DNA of 64,000 nt from Erinaceus europaeus (Eukaryota > Chordata > Mammalia > Eulipotyphla > Erinaceidae), in NCBI RefSeq assembly GCF_950295315.1, contig NC_080164.1:109264447-109328446 (forward strand), given 5' to 3'. Positions within the stretch are counted from its first letter, which is position 1, and each line of letters starts with the position of its first letter. A model generated the notes under the pieces. It was not told the DNA's origin and did not search any database. It saw only the letters and a program-made list of their open reading frames with translations. Shown piece after piece: positions 36,530 through 47,734 of the stretch. The position numbers and the translations under genes are program-made.

Positions 36530-36700
36530 AACATATGAGGGAGAAAGGTTCAAATGAGAGACAGAGAGAAAGAGAACCTGGAGTCCCATTCTGGTACATG
36601 TGGCACCAGGGATTAAACTGAGAATGTTAGGCATGCAAGGCCCATGCATGCTCCACTATAGATCAGTCTTCTCTGCCACAGGATTGACATATTAAGAAAT
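36530..36700 (-). mobile_element. S4-like SINE remnant
   Basis: GAGAGACAGAGAGAAAGAG, GGATTAAACTGAGAATG, CATGCTCCACTATAGATCAG: antisense SINE pattern, heavily diverged. Confidence 0.45.
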
Positions 36701-36729
36701 TTCTTATTTTAACTAGTTTTAATCTCTTT

Positions 36730-36850
36730 ATTTTTTTTAATTTCTTTATTGAGGAATTAGTTTTACAGTAGACAGTAAATACAATAGTTTGTACATGCAT
36801 ACCATTTCCTAGTTTTCCATATAATAATACAATGCCCACTAGGTCCTCTG
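36730..36850 (-). mobile_element. Antisense L1-like 3' end
   Basis: Same element as 33347-33440: TTTCTTTATTGAGGAATTAG, AAATACAATAGTTTGTACAT, then a further 40 bp to CCACTAGGTCCTCTG. Confidence 0.6.
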
Positions 36851-36852
36851 TC

Positions 36853-37052
36853 TTTATTTATTTATTATTAGATAGAAACAGAGAAATTGAGAGGGGCGGG
36901 GGAGATAAGGAGAGAGACAGAGAGACATCTGCAGACCTGCTTCATCACTTGTGAAGCTTTCCCCCCTGCAGGCGGGAACCAGGGATTTGAACCTGGGTCC
37001 TTGCACACTGTAATTTGTGCACTTAACTGGGTGTGCCATTGCCTGGTGCCTA
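36853..37052 (-). mobile_element. S1 SINE
   Basis: Antisense: TTTATTTATTATTAGATAG, GCAGACCTGCTTCATCACTT, GATTTGAACCTGGGTCC, head complement TGCCATTGCCTGGTGCC. Confidence 0.85.
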
Positions 37053-37055
37053 AAT

Positions 37056-37790
37056 CTTTTTTTTTTTCACGTAACTGGAACTGCTGATAAAGGAAGCCTC
37101 TTACAGGTGTCTGTCTGGCACATCCCTTAAGCCATTCTGCATGCTTCTCTTATAAAACTCTATCAGTGTTCTCATAATTTGTGTTGCATTTGTATACTGA
37201 TAATGAATAACATCCATGGAGGTCTTGGGAACAAACTTTCCACCGCCCACTCTACTGGCTCAAACGATACAGTTTAGATGTTGCTGATGACACTAACTCT
37301 GCCTCCAGATGGAGGCTTGTCAACATGATCTCTTTGAGAAAGAATGATGATGGGAGGAGTATGCAGCCTAAAGGCTTTATTTTCAGGAGATTCTTGAAGT
37401 TCCATCATCAGTTTGTCAGAGAACTCAGGATAGTTGTGGTCAGGGTCTTGCTGTGCTCACATGTGAAAGAATCGGAGCTTTGGTCAGTATCCTCCTGAAG
37501 GGCATGTTTGGTGGTTGCCTGGCCTGTGGAAAAGATCTGTGTCTCCACTGGGAATCATCTAGGACACCTTGGTCACTGTGACTGATAGTGATAAGCTGAC
37601 TGGTGTTTTCTGGGCCAGGCTTTTCATATTCCCACTCTTAGTGCAATAGTGGGTCTTACTAGAGTGTGATGGTCTACAGCTGAGTCCCCCATATGCTGTA
37701 TAGACACACACTTTTGGAGGCTGTGTTAAAGCTGGAACAAACTCTGAGGGCTACAAGATGAGTTCAGGGTAGAAGATGAGATTTTGATCA
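37056..37790 (-). pseudogene. Possible processed-pseudogene-like segment, unidentified
   Basis: This 735-bp GC-richer stretch is not one of the recurring repeats. On the minus strand it ends in an A run (GTGAAAAAAAAAAAGA at about 37057-37071) and has interrupted open segments, for example one reading KLMMELQESPENKAFRLHTP near 37330-37400. I recognise no protein. It could equally be a unique intronic stretch next to a SINE-associated T run. Confidence 0.25.
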
Positions 37791-37794
37791 GAGA

Positions 37795-37890
37795 AAGTTC
37801 ACAGCATAATGGTTATACAAAAGTCTCTCATGCTTGAGGCCCTGAGGTCCCAGGTTAAATCCCTAACACCACTACAAATTTAGGATGGAA
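37795..37890 (+). mobile_element. S3 SINE
   Basis: CACAGCATAATGGTTATACA head, CCCAGGTTAAATCCC, CACCACTACAAATTTAGG. Confidence 0.75.
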
Positions 37891-37914
37891 AATTCCTTTA
37901 AGAAAGTACAACCC

Positions 37915-38107
37915 TTGGCTGGGTGGTAGCACACCTAGTTACAATGCACAAGAACCTGGTTTAAGCCTCTGGTCCCCACCTGTAAGGGGAAAGTTCTACA
38001 AGTGGTGAAGCAGGGCTTCAGGTATCTCTCTGTCTCTCTTCTCTATTTCTTCCTTCCCTCTTGATTTCTGACTGTCAGTATCCAATAAAGATTAAAAAAT
38101 TTTTAAA
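37915..38107 (+). mobile_element. S1 SINE with 14-bp TSD
   Basis: TTGGCTGGGTGGTAGCACAC head, GGTTTAAGCCTCTGG, CCCACCTGTAAGGGG, tail CCAATAAAGATT. The TSD AGAAAGTACAACCC is at 37901-37914 and 38108-38121. Confidence 0.92.
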
Positions 38108-38121
38108 AGAAAGTACAACCC

Positions 38122-38235
38122 AAGGGGAAAGATAGCATAATGGTTGTGCAAAAAGACTTACATGCCTTCAAAGCTCAATCCCCTGCACCACCACAAGCCA
38201 GAGTGGAACAGTGCTCTGGAATAGTAATATACCTA
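38122..38235 (+). mobile_element. S3 SINE
   Basis: GGGGAAAGATAGCATAATGG head, GCTCAATCCCCTGCAC, CACAAGCCAGAGTGGAACAG. It follows the S1 TSD directly. Confidence 0.8.
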
Positions 38236-38449
38236 CAATAATAATAATAATATACAATGGAACTGAAAGTTTAAAATAAAACATTTTGCAAATACCCCCC
38301 TGCTAAATTTAATAGTTATTATACTAGACAGCTCCCTTTATTATACAATCTCTAAAAATGCACTGGCACATTAGCTGTGCCACAAGAAACCCCTGCATAT
38401 CACAATGTCTCTCTTTCTTTCCTACTAATATCCTCATTGAAGAGATGTC

Positions 38450-38796
38450 TTTTTTTTTTTTTTCTCCTTCAGGGTTATCACTGGGATTGGATGCCTACAC
38501 TATGAATCCACTGCTCCTGGAGGCCATTTTTTCACTTTTGTTGCCCTTGTTGTTTTGTTGTTGTTGTTGTTGTTGTTGTTATTGTTATTGGATAGGATAT
38601 AGGACAGAGAGAAATCAAGAGAGAAGGAGAAGACAGAAATGGGGAGAGAAAAATAGACACCTACAGACCTGCTTCACTGCCTGTGAAGCAAGCCCCCTGC
38701 AGGTTGGGAGCCAGGGGCTAGAACCAAGATCCTTACGCCAATACTTGTGCTTCACACCATGTGCACTTAACCTGCTACACCACCACCCAGCCCCCC
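38450..38796 (-). mobile_element. S2 SINE, long subtype, with TSD
   Basis: T run, extended segment (GGGTTATCACTGGGATTGG), a (TTG)n array at 38553-38580, GA-rich body, head complement CCACCACCCAGCCCCC. TTGAAGAGATGTCT before and TTGAAAAGATGTCT after form a one-mismatch TSD. Confidence 0.9.
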
Positions 38797-38799
38797 TTG

Positions 38800-39299
38800 A
38801 AAAGATGTCTCTTAAGCAACCTTCCAAGCTATTATCCTATCTTTGTGAAAAGCCTTCTGAAGAGTGAATATATACAGGTTCTCACACCATAGCCAAATCA
38901 TGAATTAATAAACTGTCAGTATGAGAACAAACTCCCTTGGATTCTAACTTGCCAGCTTTCTCTATAGAGGAAAATGGGGTATGTTGGCAATACCTTGACT
39001 ATGGATTTGACTGATTCATTTTTCAGCTGAAAAAAAAAATCTTCCTAGGCCAATATATTCAAATACACTTAACTTCTCAAGCACAACAGTTGCTAAGAGT
39101 CTCCATTCTCATCAAAGTGATTATTTTGCAATGAGGAAAGAGGTAGAATGAAAAATTTCAGCCTATTCTCTACTTGAGGAATGTCTCTCCTGCACTTTCT
39201 GGCTTCTGTACACCTAGTTCACATATGCTGTGACAATGTTAGATTTCTTTCTAGCAATTTTAAATACATAATTATCCTCTTTGACTAGCTATTTACTTT
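38800..39299. other. Intronic sequence with no recognisable feature
   Basis: AT-rich, no repeat or coding signal recognised. Confidence 0.45.
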
Positions 39300-39513
39300 T
39301 TTAAAAAATATTTTTTAATTTATTCTTGGGTAGAGATAGAGAAAAATTGAGAGGTGAGGGGGAGATAGAGAAGGAAAGAGATAGAAAGACACCTGTAGCA
39401 CTGCTTTACCACTCATGATGCTTCCTCCCTTCAGGTGGGGACCAGGGGCTTGAACCTGGATCCTTGTGCACTATAATGTGTGTGCTTAACCAGGTGCACC
39501 ACCACTTGGTCCC
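39300..39513 (-). mobile_element. S1 SINE
   Basis: Antisense: TTTTTTAATTTATTCTTGGG, CACCTGTAGCACTGCTTTAC, GGGGCTTGAACCTGGATCC, head complement CACCACTTGGTCCC. Confidence 0.85.
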
Positions 39514-40084
39514 ATATTCACTTTTTGTTTCAGGAGAGAAAAGCAAATACGTATGGGGGAAAGAGAAAAAGAGATAGAGATAGCAATAGAGATAGAGACT
39601 ACAAACTGGCAAGGGATGGTTTTCTTCATTCAAAGGGTTTAGGAGAATTTAATTCACTAATTAATCATCTTATTTTAAACTCAAGAAGCTATGAGAGAGA
39701 AGTAGAAAATGCCAGCAAGGGTAACATGTCATAGAGGCTAATAAACTGTGAATGCTTGTACCTTTCAGAAAAGCTGAGCCACACATACACACTGCATTCT
39801 GGGAATAGAACAGGTCACCTCCAGGCTAACACAACATTGACACTGAAGAAAAAGAATGTTACCACATCTCCCCAACAGCTCAAAAGTTAATGCAAAATAT
39901 TAACTGTTCATGAGTCCAATTTTTAACAGAAGGTAAAGATCATCATACCTTAACATCTTACCATGTATCATCTACTTTGGAAAAAGACAATTATATCTTG
40001 TTTTTTTTTTTCTTCAATTGGTGGTGTAAAGAAAAAAGAAAGAGGATCAGTATGTGTGTGCTGTGTAACAAGACACCAAGGGCT
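39514..40084. other. Intronic sequence with no recognisable feature
   Basis: Short GATAGA runs near 39570-39600; nothing else is supported. Confidence 0.45.
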
Positions 40085-40244
40085 GGGGTAGACAACATAA
40101 AGGTTATGCAAAGAGACTCATGCTCAGGTCAGGCAGTGGCGCACCTGGTTAAACACATACATTACAGTGTGCAAGGACCCAGGTTCAAGCCCCTGCTGCC
40201 CACCTGCAGGGGGAAAGCTTCATGAGTGGTGAATCAGGGCTGCA

Positions 40245-40292
<48 letters not shown>

Positions 40293-40425
40293 CCCTTCCC
40301 CTCTCAATTTCTCTTTGTCTGTATCTGATAAAAAAAAAAATTAAAAGAGACTCATGCTCCAGGAGCTAGGGTTCAATCCCTAGCACCACCATAAACCAAA
40401 GCTGATCAGTGCTCAAATAAAAAAA
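40085..40425 (+). mobile_element. S3 SINE split by an S1 SINE
   Basis: The S3 head (GACAACATAAAGGTTATGC) runs to 40125. The rest (CAGGAGCTAGGGTTCAATCC, CACCATAAACCAAAGC) resumes at 40360, after the inserted S1 and the second TSD copy. Confidence 0.92.
40126..40344 (+). mobile_element. S1 SINE nested in S3, 15-bp TSD
   Basis: AGGTCAGGCAGTGGCGCACC head, GGTTCAAGCCCC, CCCACCTGCAGGGGG, (TC)n at about 40249-40288, A-run tail. The perfect TSD AAGAGACTCATGCTC is at 40111-40125 and 40345-40359. Confidence 0.95.
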
Positions 40426-40484
40426 AAATGTAAAAAAAAAGACACCAAAATAATTTGTACATCTTTAGCTCTGATGACATAACC

Positions 40485-40588
40485 ATGGAAATTTACAATA
40501 CTACAGACACTTGTGAAACTATACCCCTATTAACTCATTATCTTATAATCTTATAAATCACTATTCAATCACTAATAAAATACAACAG
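40485..40588 (+). mobile_element. L1 3' tail
   Basis: AACTATACCCCTATTAACTC and CAATCACTAATAAAATAC match the terminal part of the L1 3' UTR family. Confidence 0.65.
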
Positions 40589-40798
40589 AGGCTGGGTGGT
40601 GGCACACCTGGCTAAGCACATGCATTATAGTACAGAAGGACCTGGGTTCAAGCTCCTGGCCCTCACCTGCAGGAGGAAGGTTTCCTGAGTAGTGAAGCAG
40701 GACTGCAGCTGTCTCTCTGTCTCTTTCCCTCTTAATCTACCCCCCTCTCAATTTCTCATTATCTATGCACAAATAAATAAACATTTTAAAAATCAATA
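40589..40798 (+). mobile_element. S1 SINE
   Basis: GGCTGGGTGGTGGCACACC head, GGTTCAAGCTCCTGG, CTCACCTGCAGGAGG, tail AAATAAATAAACATT. Confidence 0.88.
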
Positions 40799-40887
40799 CA
40801 TTAAAATGAAATAGATGAAAACAATTTCAACTTCTAATTCATTGCTTGCATAAAGTTCCCTTAAAATAAATAAAGGTTCATTGCTTT

Positions 40888-41120
40888 TTTAAAAATATTT
40901 TTTAATTTTTTTGTATTAGCTTTATTTATTTATTGGATAGAGACAGCCAGATATTGAGAGGGGAGTGTAAGACAGAGAAGGAGAGAGACAGAGAGACACC
41001 TGCAGCCCTGCTTCACCACTCATGAAGCTTTCCCCCTGTAGGTGGGGACCAAAGGCTTGAATCTGGGTCCTTTCCCACTGTAACATGTACGTTGAACCAG
41101 GTGCGCCACCACCTGGCCCC
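40888..41120 (-). mobile_element. S1 SINE with 17-bp TSD, about 200 bp from a GRID2 exon
   Basis: Antisense copy with TTATTTATTGGATAGAGAC, CACCTGCAGCCCTGCTTCAC, GGCTTGAATCTGGGTCC, head complement CACCACCTGGCCCC. The perfect TSD TAAAGGTTCATTGCTTT is at 40871-40887 and 41121-41137. Confidence 0.95.
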
Positions 41121-41322
41121 TAAAGGTTCATTGCTTTATCTGCATCTCTGTCTTCCTGATCACCCATATCTCTGTTAAACTGCTTTTACTACTGATTGGC
41201 AGCAAGATCTAAGAAGGGGAAGAACAAAAGAAATAATCTAAGAGATATCTTATCCAACAAGGACTCATTGTTTTCTTCTTACAAGCAAACCAGGAAGAGT
41301 GCACATGTGTGTTAGCAGTTAC

Positions 41323-41484
41323 CTTCTTGATGGTCTCCAGCATGGACCGTCCTCCTTGCCAGGGTTTGGAGTTCTTCCTGATGCAGGACAAGCTAGCCAT
41401 GCTGTGCCACTTCCGGTCCTCCAGCTTCTTATGGAAAGCGTTGGCGAGCAGAAGCACCGTGTCATATATGTACAGGTTTGAGAT
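41323..41484 (-). CDS. GRID2: GRID2 internal exon (amino-terminal domain, second in window)
   Basis: This exon encodes 54 residues, from [17 protein letters not shown] to RSMLETIKK, and continues the previous exon in phase 0 (NME joined to ISNLY). The acceptor on the minus strand is GATGTCTTTGCAG and the donor is GTAACT after AAG AAG. It belongs to the extracellular cerebellin-binding domain of GluD2, with one cysteine in [10 protein letters not shown]. No stop or frameshift is present. The CpG-containing codons (for example ACGGTGCTTCTG) stand out from the AT-rich intron around them. The exon is 11,795 bp of intron from the upstream exon and 22,775 bp from the next. The nearest mobile element is an S1 SINE about 200 bp downstream in gene orientation. 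Confidence 0.95.
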
Positions 41485-41742
41485 CTGCAAAGACATCAGA
41501 CAGTGACCCTGAGTATCTATGATGCCAGCCATCAAGAACAAGGAGAGAGTGGGCCGCTCATGTCCTCCCCAGCTCCTTTCCTGGATGATTTCTTAAGCAG
41601 TGGGCCAACTCTCCCGCCTGCTTTTTTTTTTTTTTTTAAATACTATCAGGCAATTTTGCCATTGAGAATGAAGTGTTGTCTGATTGTATGTCTGAACTGC
41701 TTTCTCAGCTTATTTAATTGTGAAAGAGGAGATGAGAGCGAG

Positions 41743-41777
<35 letters not shown>

Positions 41778-42080
41778 CTTCCACAGAGGCAAGGCTGTTA
41801 ATGTCAGGCCTTAGGAGCTCATCGATGCTTCATCTTTTTCTGAGCAGGGAAGGATCTAAGGGCTCAAGATGAGAAAGTCAAACTGAATAATGCATGTTCA
41901 GAGTATATCAGGATTTTGCATTCTGTTTATTCAGATGGAGAAACAGCCACTGGATCTTACAGAGAAGAAAAGTGTCAGGGCTGTGAAAGAAGGAGGCGAC
42001 CATCTATCTATGTGGTTGTTGGTGTCTGTGGGAGTTTTAATAATGAAAAGGCCAAAGGGGAGCAGAACCATTCAAGAGGG
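41485..42080. other. Intron next to the GRID2 exon; T run and (AG)n
   Basis: A T run is at about 41622-41637 and an (AG)n array at about 41744-41775. No further feature recognised. Confidence 0.6.
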
Positions 42081-42082
42081 AT

Positions 42083-42266
42083 GCTTCACAAGTGGTAAAA
42101 CAGGTCTTCAGGTGTCTATCTTTCTCTTTCCCTCTCCTTCCTGTCTCAGTTTTTTCTATCCAATAACATGGAAACAGTGACCACCAGGAGCAGTGGATTA
42201 GGAGTGATGACAAGGAGCCCCAGCAATAACCTTGAATGCAAAAAAAAAAAAAAAAAAAAAAAAAAA
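42083..42266 (+). mobile_element. S1 SINE, long subtype, 5'-truncated
   Basis: GCTTCACAAGTGGTAAAACA body, CCAATAACATGGAAACAG, the extended segment CCACCAGGAGCAGTGGATTA, and a 26-base A tail at 42240-42265. Confidence 0.8.
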
Positions 42267-42436
42267 GACATTCATGTCTGAGGCTCCATAGTCCCGGGTT
42301 CAATCCCCTACACCACCATAAGCCAGAGCTGAGCAGGGCTCTGGTGAAAAGAAGAGAGAGAAGGAAGGGAAGGGGGAATGAAGAGACAGGGAGAGGGGGA
42401 GGGAGAGGAGAGGGAGAGAGGAGAGGAAGAAGGAGG
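42267..42436 (+). mobile_element. S3 SINE, 5'-truncated, with GA-rich tail
   Basis: CTGAGGCTCCATAGTCCC, GGGTTCAATCCCCTACAC, CATAAGCCAGAGCTGAGCAG, then a purine-only tract from about 42342 to 42436. Confidence 0.8.
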
Positions 42437-43050
42437 CAATGATATAATAGCCATAGAAAAGTAATTGACCATTTCAGTGCTGGGGAATAGTTTCTATATT
42501 GCTGTTAGGTGTTACAGAGCTGGGGGATGGTGAGTGAGAGTTCAGTGGATGATTCCAGAAGAATCCTATTGTCTGCCATAGAAAGAAGCATGAACCTCTA
42601 AAGGAATGAACCACTGTTGCTTCAGAAGGAAGGAACCTAAGAGAAGACAGAATGTTTTCACACCTGCAGGGTGGGGTATAGGCACAGGAGAAGAGAAAGC
42701 CATTTGTGAATATCTATCACCTGCCCTATATACAAGACATTACTTTGAGACCAGCATGAATTTCCCAACAAATTTCACAGAAATAGCTCTGCCTGCCCCC
42801 AAAGCATCAGGTTTGAATGGAATTCAGTTTGATAGTCTCCTCACTTCTGGCAGTGCTACCTAAGGTTAAACTTGGCTTTCTTAGCTTTGTCTTCTTTTAT
42901 TTGACAATCAGCAAAAAATCAAATATACTAAGATCTGGCATAAGCCAAAAGGAAATAGAAAATAAAGAACATAGCCCTAGTTGACAATTATCCTGAGACT
43001 TCAAGGACAGAGAAGAGGGAATCAGATCATGAGGATGAAATTGGGGGTGG
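42437..43050. other. Intronic sequence with no recognisable feature
   Basis: One open frame (42606-42863) without splice sites or similarity; not supported as coding. Confidence 0.45.
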
Positions 43051-43051
43051 G

Positions 43052-43192
43052 CATCTGTTTGTTTATTTGTTTGTTTATTTTTAACTGTAGCACTGCACAG
43101 CTCTGGCTTGCAGTAGTACAGGGGATTAAACCTGGGACTTTGGAGCCTCAGGCATGAGAGCCTGTTTGCATAACAATTAAGCTACCCAGGGG
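43052..43192 (-). mobile_element. S3 SINE
   Basis: TTTGTTTATTTGTTTGTTTA, CACAGCTCTGGCTTGCAG, GGGATTAAACCTGGGAC, head complement GCATAACAATTAAGCTACC. Confidence 0.82.
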
Positions 43193-43380
43193 ACATTTGT
43201 TTATATGTCACAGGGAAATTTGTTTATACATCAAAGACCAGATCTTTTTTTTATCTTTTACCCTGCCACATAGATAAATTTGTTTTATTTTCTTTTTTTT
43301 GTAGAAATGTGAATTCTTAGTTATCTCCCTAAATAGGAGTAATTATGGAAGTAGTCAGTGTGTATTAATATTCTACAATA

Positions 43381-43620
43381 CAGGCCAGGAAGTGGTAGTG
43401 TACCTGGTAGAGTACACATATTACAGTGCACAAAGACCAGAATTCAAGCCCCCAGTTCCTCATCTTTAGGGGGGAAGCTTCAGGAGTGGTGAAGTAGGGC
43501 TGATGGTATCTCTCTGTCTCTCTCCCTCTCTGTCTCCCCTTCTTCCTCAATTTATGGCTGTCTCTATCCAAGAGCATTCAATTAAAAAAGTTGTATTATT
43601 ATTATTATTATTAAAAATAC
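43381..43620 (+). mobile_element. S1 SINE with (ATT)n tail
   Basis: CAGGCCAGGAAGTGGTAGTG head, AATTCAAGCCCCCAG, a CT-rich body and a TATTATTATTATTATT tail. Confidence 0.82.
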
Positions 43621-45730
43621 CTTCAAGGCCTGGATTGATGTCAGCTAATATAACCCCCCCATGCCAAAGGGAAACATCTTAGAAGTCTTATTCTGAATAT
43701 CTTGAATAGGCTTCTCTACTTCAGGTCTTCTGTTGGATTCACCCTTGAATTTTGTATCTTCTCTGCTCACAATCAACACAATGGCTCTTTCCCCAAGACA
43801 AACACCCATATTCCCCTTATAATCTTCAGCCCTACTGTCCTATCATCTAACCAATCACTACTCTCCAGCTTTCTGTTATGATACTATTCTCTGGACTCAT
43901 GGTACCACTGGCACTTAGTGATTCTCCAGACCAGTCTTCCATTATATGACACCATCTATCATTTTTTACCAAGACCACCTGTTCCCATTAGTGGTTCCTT
44001 ATCTAGTAAAATGTCTTGGTGTCCATCATCATAGTTTTCTCCTTCTGTCTTCTCCCTATTTCTCAGTGTTTCTGTTCAGAGTTAAGTTTTCAGCACTGGC
44101 ACCCTACTGCAGATAAGATCTGATTTACAGACAGATCGTCTGATCTTAGCAAAATGTTTCTCATGGAGACCAAAATTACATTCAAAGGCTTTAGGATATA
44201 AATGTGGCATTTGCTCATACAAAATTTCCCTCCACCTGTAGTCTTAAATACCTGTCAAACCAGCGTTCATCTAGCTTACTGTAAGATTAATGTAATCAAT
44301 TTTACTAACCATAATTCTTTTTGAACCTGTGCTTTACCTCTGTGACTTTTTACCATACTCCTATGATTAACATGCAGTTCTGTATTTTAGGTAGCATATT
44401 GTTAGGAAATTCGTATTAGAATTATTTTTTTCACAATATTCCAGCTTCTTAGTGAATATAATCTGCATATTGATTATGTAACACTGAACATTTCTCTCTC
44501 AGCTTTATGCCATTTATAAATTTGATAGATGTGTTCTTATTTATTCAGGAAGAGATACACTGTTTGAAAAGATTGAGTTCTAGAATAGAATATTATGGAT
44601 GGTCTAAGAGTGTCTTTCACTTCAAGAGTAGAATATTTATCAGTGCGTTTTTCAGTAGTGCATCCTTCTGAAACGGAGAGCAAAAGAAGCCCAGGTGAGA
44701 AGCTGTGCATATCAAGGAGTACTCAAAGCTATGAAAAATACATAGAAAAAAAAAAAAAGAAAAAAGATCTAGGACATATCAAGTCTGCCTAAAGATCTAG
44801 GGGAGAAAACAAGTATGGAATTCAACTTGTAAATAATATGAAAGAGTACTCTTCATTTGAAAGATGCTCATATATTATAACTTTTAAAAAATAATAATGA
44901 GACATTAGCCTATTTCCAGCTTGGAAAATCTGAGATAAAATAGTTACCATCTGCCTAACTAGGCTTTTCAAGAAAATGTTTGAATGACATTAATCTATCT
45001 CAATTTTCTAGTGCCTTCCCATAAGGATTTCATCAGATAATTTGTCAAAGGTGACATATATAAATATGCAATTAATAATTTATCATATTTTCTCAATCTG
45101 AAAAGTATATGTATATGTGTATGTGTGTGTGTGTGTCATATAGTACTTAACTTGGCATCATTTGTGTGTCAAGAAGTCCTACTGTCTTATTTAAAAATCT
45201 CCACATATTCTACAATTTCTCTAGATAGCATCTTAGTTTTTTTTACATTAATCACTGTTAGAATAATTTCTCTCTTTTTCTGAAAATCAGCACAATGCAC
45301 CAATGGCATATGCTTGGACATTCTCCCCAAGTTCTTCTCTAGCATCTGTTAATTGTGATGTTGTGTTCACCTCTCTTGCTCTACTAACCACTCTGAGTAG
45401 CTATGTTCAAGGACATATTATAAAACAGTAAAGCCTATTCTGATTATCTCAACACCCCTGTCTCACTAAACTAGTAGAATACTTCTAATGACTATTTTTT
45501 TTCAAGTGCATAGGAGATATTTAATATAGGTCCTACAGCAGGCCACAAATACAATGTCAATACAGTGACTCTTTTTATAAATATTCCAGCTTGAAGACAC
45601 TCTTTCTAGATGGAGAAGACAGAGGAGGATTTGAATAACCTTGAGTTCAAATGTCCATCGGTAGCCAAACTAACATTAATTTCACCAAGCAGCAAATGGC
45701 TCCCTTTCATTTAGAAAGTGTTTCTAACAA
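43621..45730. other. Repeat-poor intronic block, about 2.1 kb
   Basis: No interspersed repeat recognised. A (TATG)/(TG)n stretch is at about 45104-45137. No exon-like sequence. Confidence 0.5.
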
Positions 45731-45734
45731 TCTT

Positions 45735-45972
45735 GGGGTATGAATCTATGTGTCAACGCCCATGTCCGATGGAGAACAATTACAGAAGCCAGACTTTCCA
45801 TCTTCTGCTCCCCACTAAGATTTTGGTACATCCTCCCAAAGGGATAAAAAATAGGGAAGCCATTAATGGAGAGCATGAAATACAGAACTCTGATGGTGGC
45901 AACTGCGTGGAATTGTACCCCTGTTATCTGGCACTCTTGTTAATCATTATTAAATCACTAATAAAAATTAAA
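45735..45972 (+). mobile_element. L1 3' UTR end fragment
   Basis: Contains TGTCAACGCCCATGTCCGAT, AGAAGCCAGACTTTCCATCT and CTAATAAAAATTAAAAATA, the terminal block of the L1 3' UTR family. Confidence 0.82.
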
Positions 45973-46157
45973 AATATTTCTCTAACTAGAAGTTCTCAAG
46001 GTTTACTTGTAACTCCAAATATTTTATATTTTAATAAAAATTTTAGTTTTTATATTTTAATATGAAATTTTTATTTTTAATATTTTTATTTTAATTTTTT
46101 TGACTCTGATGAAAGATACTGGAACTTCTTTCTAATCATCTTCTATTTCTCCTTTAT

Positions 46158-46340
46158 GTTATTTTTTATATTATTTATTTTCCTTTTTGTTGCCCTTTTT
46201 TTATTGTTGTTCTTATTGATGTTGTTGTTGTTGGATAGGACAGAGAGAAATTTAGAGAGGAAGGAGGAGGGGAAGACAGAGGGGGAGAGAAAGATAGACA
46301 CCTACAGACCTGCTTCACTACCTGTGAAGTCACTTCCCTG
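46158..46340 (-). mobile_element. S2 SINE lacking its tRNA head
   Basis: TTATTTATTTTCCTTTTTG, TTG-rich stretch, GA-rich body, GACCTGCTTCACTACCTGTG, stopping at CTTCCCTGG before the B-box part. Confidence 0.8.
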
Positions 46341-46519
46341 GTTGCTGATAGTTCACTGTATTTTTTTCAATGTATTTTAAATCAAACTTCTTCCATCTCT
46401 CTCTCTCTCTTTCCCTCTCTCTCTCACTTGTATCATTCTCACATCCATTGTGACTATGTGAATTGATGTGTAAAGATGAGTTATCATAAATAAATCAATG
46501 AAATTGACATTAAAATCTA

Positions 46520-46725
46520 AAAAGGTTTTGGTCCAGGGAGTAAATTATCCAGTTAAGGGAATATCTTGCCATACATGACAGGGTCTGAACCCTGTCATCA
46601 TTATGGGAGCAGTATGGACAGTTCAGTTAGTTCAATGAATGGTAATCAATACTTTATGTCTCTCCTCTCCCTTCACCTGTCTCTCAATATTCCTCCATTT
46701 TCTTTCCTTCTCTAAATAAACTGAT
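46520..46725 (+). mobile_element. S4 SINE, decayed
   Basis: GGTCTGAACCCTGTCATC, a CT-rich stretch and TTCTCTAAATAAACTG end. Confidence 0.4.
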
Positions 46726-46929
46726 CTGGGAGGTTGATCTGCCACATTAAGCATGTGTGAGGACCTGGGTTTACTTCCTGGCATCACATCAAAAATAAAA
46801 GTAAAGGGCCTATGAACTGGCCTGCTAAATAGAAATACCCAAGTGGTGTGGAAATTATCTAATAGTTTTGTAAACCATCCTTAAATCACTAATAAAAATG
46901 TTAACAAGAAATTATCTTGTTGACCACTG

Positions 46930-47150
46930 CATTCTTTTTTTTTATATTTATTTATTCCCTTTTTTTGTTCTTGTTGTTTTATTGTTGTAGTTATTATTGA
47001 TGTCATCATTGTTGGATAGGACAGAGAGAAATGGAGAGCAGAGGGGAAGACAGAGAGGGGGAGAGAAAGATAGACACCTGCAGACCTGCTTCACCACTTG
47101 TGAAGAGACTCCCCTGCAGGTGAGAAGCTGGGACTCTAAATGGGATCCTT
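46930..47150 (-). mobile_element. S2 SINE, 5'-truncated
   Basis: TTATTTATTCCCTTTTTTTG, TTG-rich stretch, GA-rich body, GCAGGTGAGAAGCTGGGAC, ending at GGGATCCTTA, without the rest of the head. Confidence 0.85.
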
Positions 47151-47734
47151 AATTATACTCAAAGTCCCAAACACTCAGAATAGTACAAAGAAAATGATGG
47201 GGGAAAGTGAAGTGCATTCTGGGACTATAACATGTCAGGTTATGAGGGAAGCTGCTCTAAACAGAGAGAAGAAAGCTCAGCAGACAACATTCCTTCAGCC
47301 AACTGTGTGGTAAATATATGCTACTCATCACAGCGGAAATGAGCATGAAGAAATGGTTGGGTAGTAGTAATTCATCTAATAACAATTGAAAGCTGACAGA
47401 AGAGAGGGAGGCCATTGAGTTCTCTCTTTCACATGAAGCCATTCTGCAAAATTACCTCATCTGTCTAGACCTCTTGGGGATGAACTTGTCATATTTCCAA
47501 GCTGTTTAAAAGCCGAACATCTCTTAAAAGTCATTTGATAGTAAGTGCTGTGAAAGGATACATTTGTGAAATATACATCTGAGCTCAGGGCCTGATTGTG
47601 ACTTTAATCTCTGTTGCTATCTAGATTAATGAATCAGCAGCATCTGCAAGGAGACCCTTCCGAAGTGTTTTATGGCACAGGAAGGCCCTGCACTAGTACT
47701 GTATCTGATTTCTCTGTGCTTATTTCTGCTTTCT
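47151..47734. other. Intronic sequence with no recognisable feature
   Basis: No repeat or coding signal recognised. Confidence 0.45.

Larger units (their letters stand above)
18548..41322 (-). other. GRID2: GRID2 intron (22,775 bp) between the second and third exons
   Basis: The intron is bounded by donor GTAACT at its high end and acceptor TTTAG at its low end. It holds a half-L1, several L1 3' ends, about 25 SINEs and the long repeat-poor block 29370-32845. I see no additional exon of this gene in it. Confidence 0.9.

Noticed and set aside
38358..38867. 169-codon open frame
   Set aside because: Most of it lies in an antisense long-subtype S2 SINE with its TTG array; no gene-like start or splice sites.
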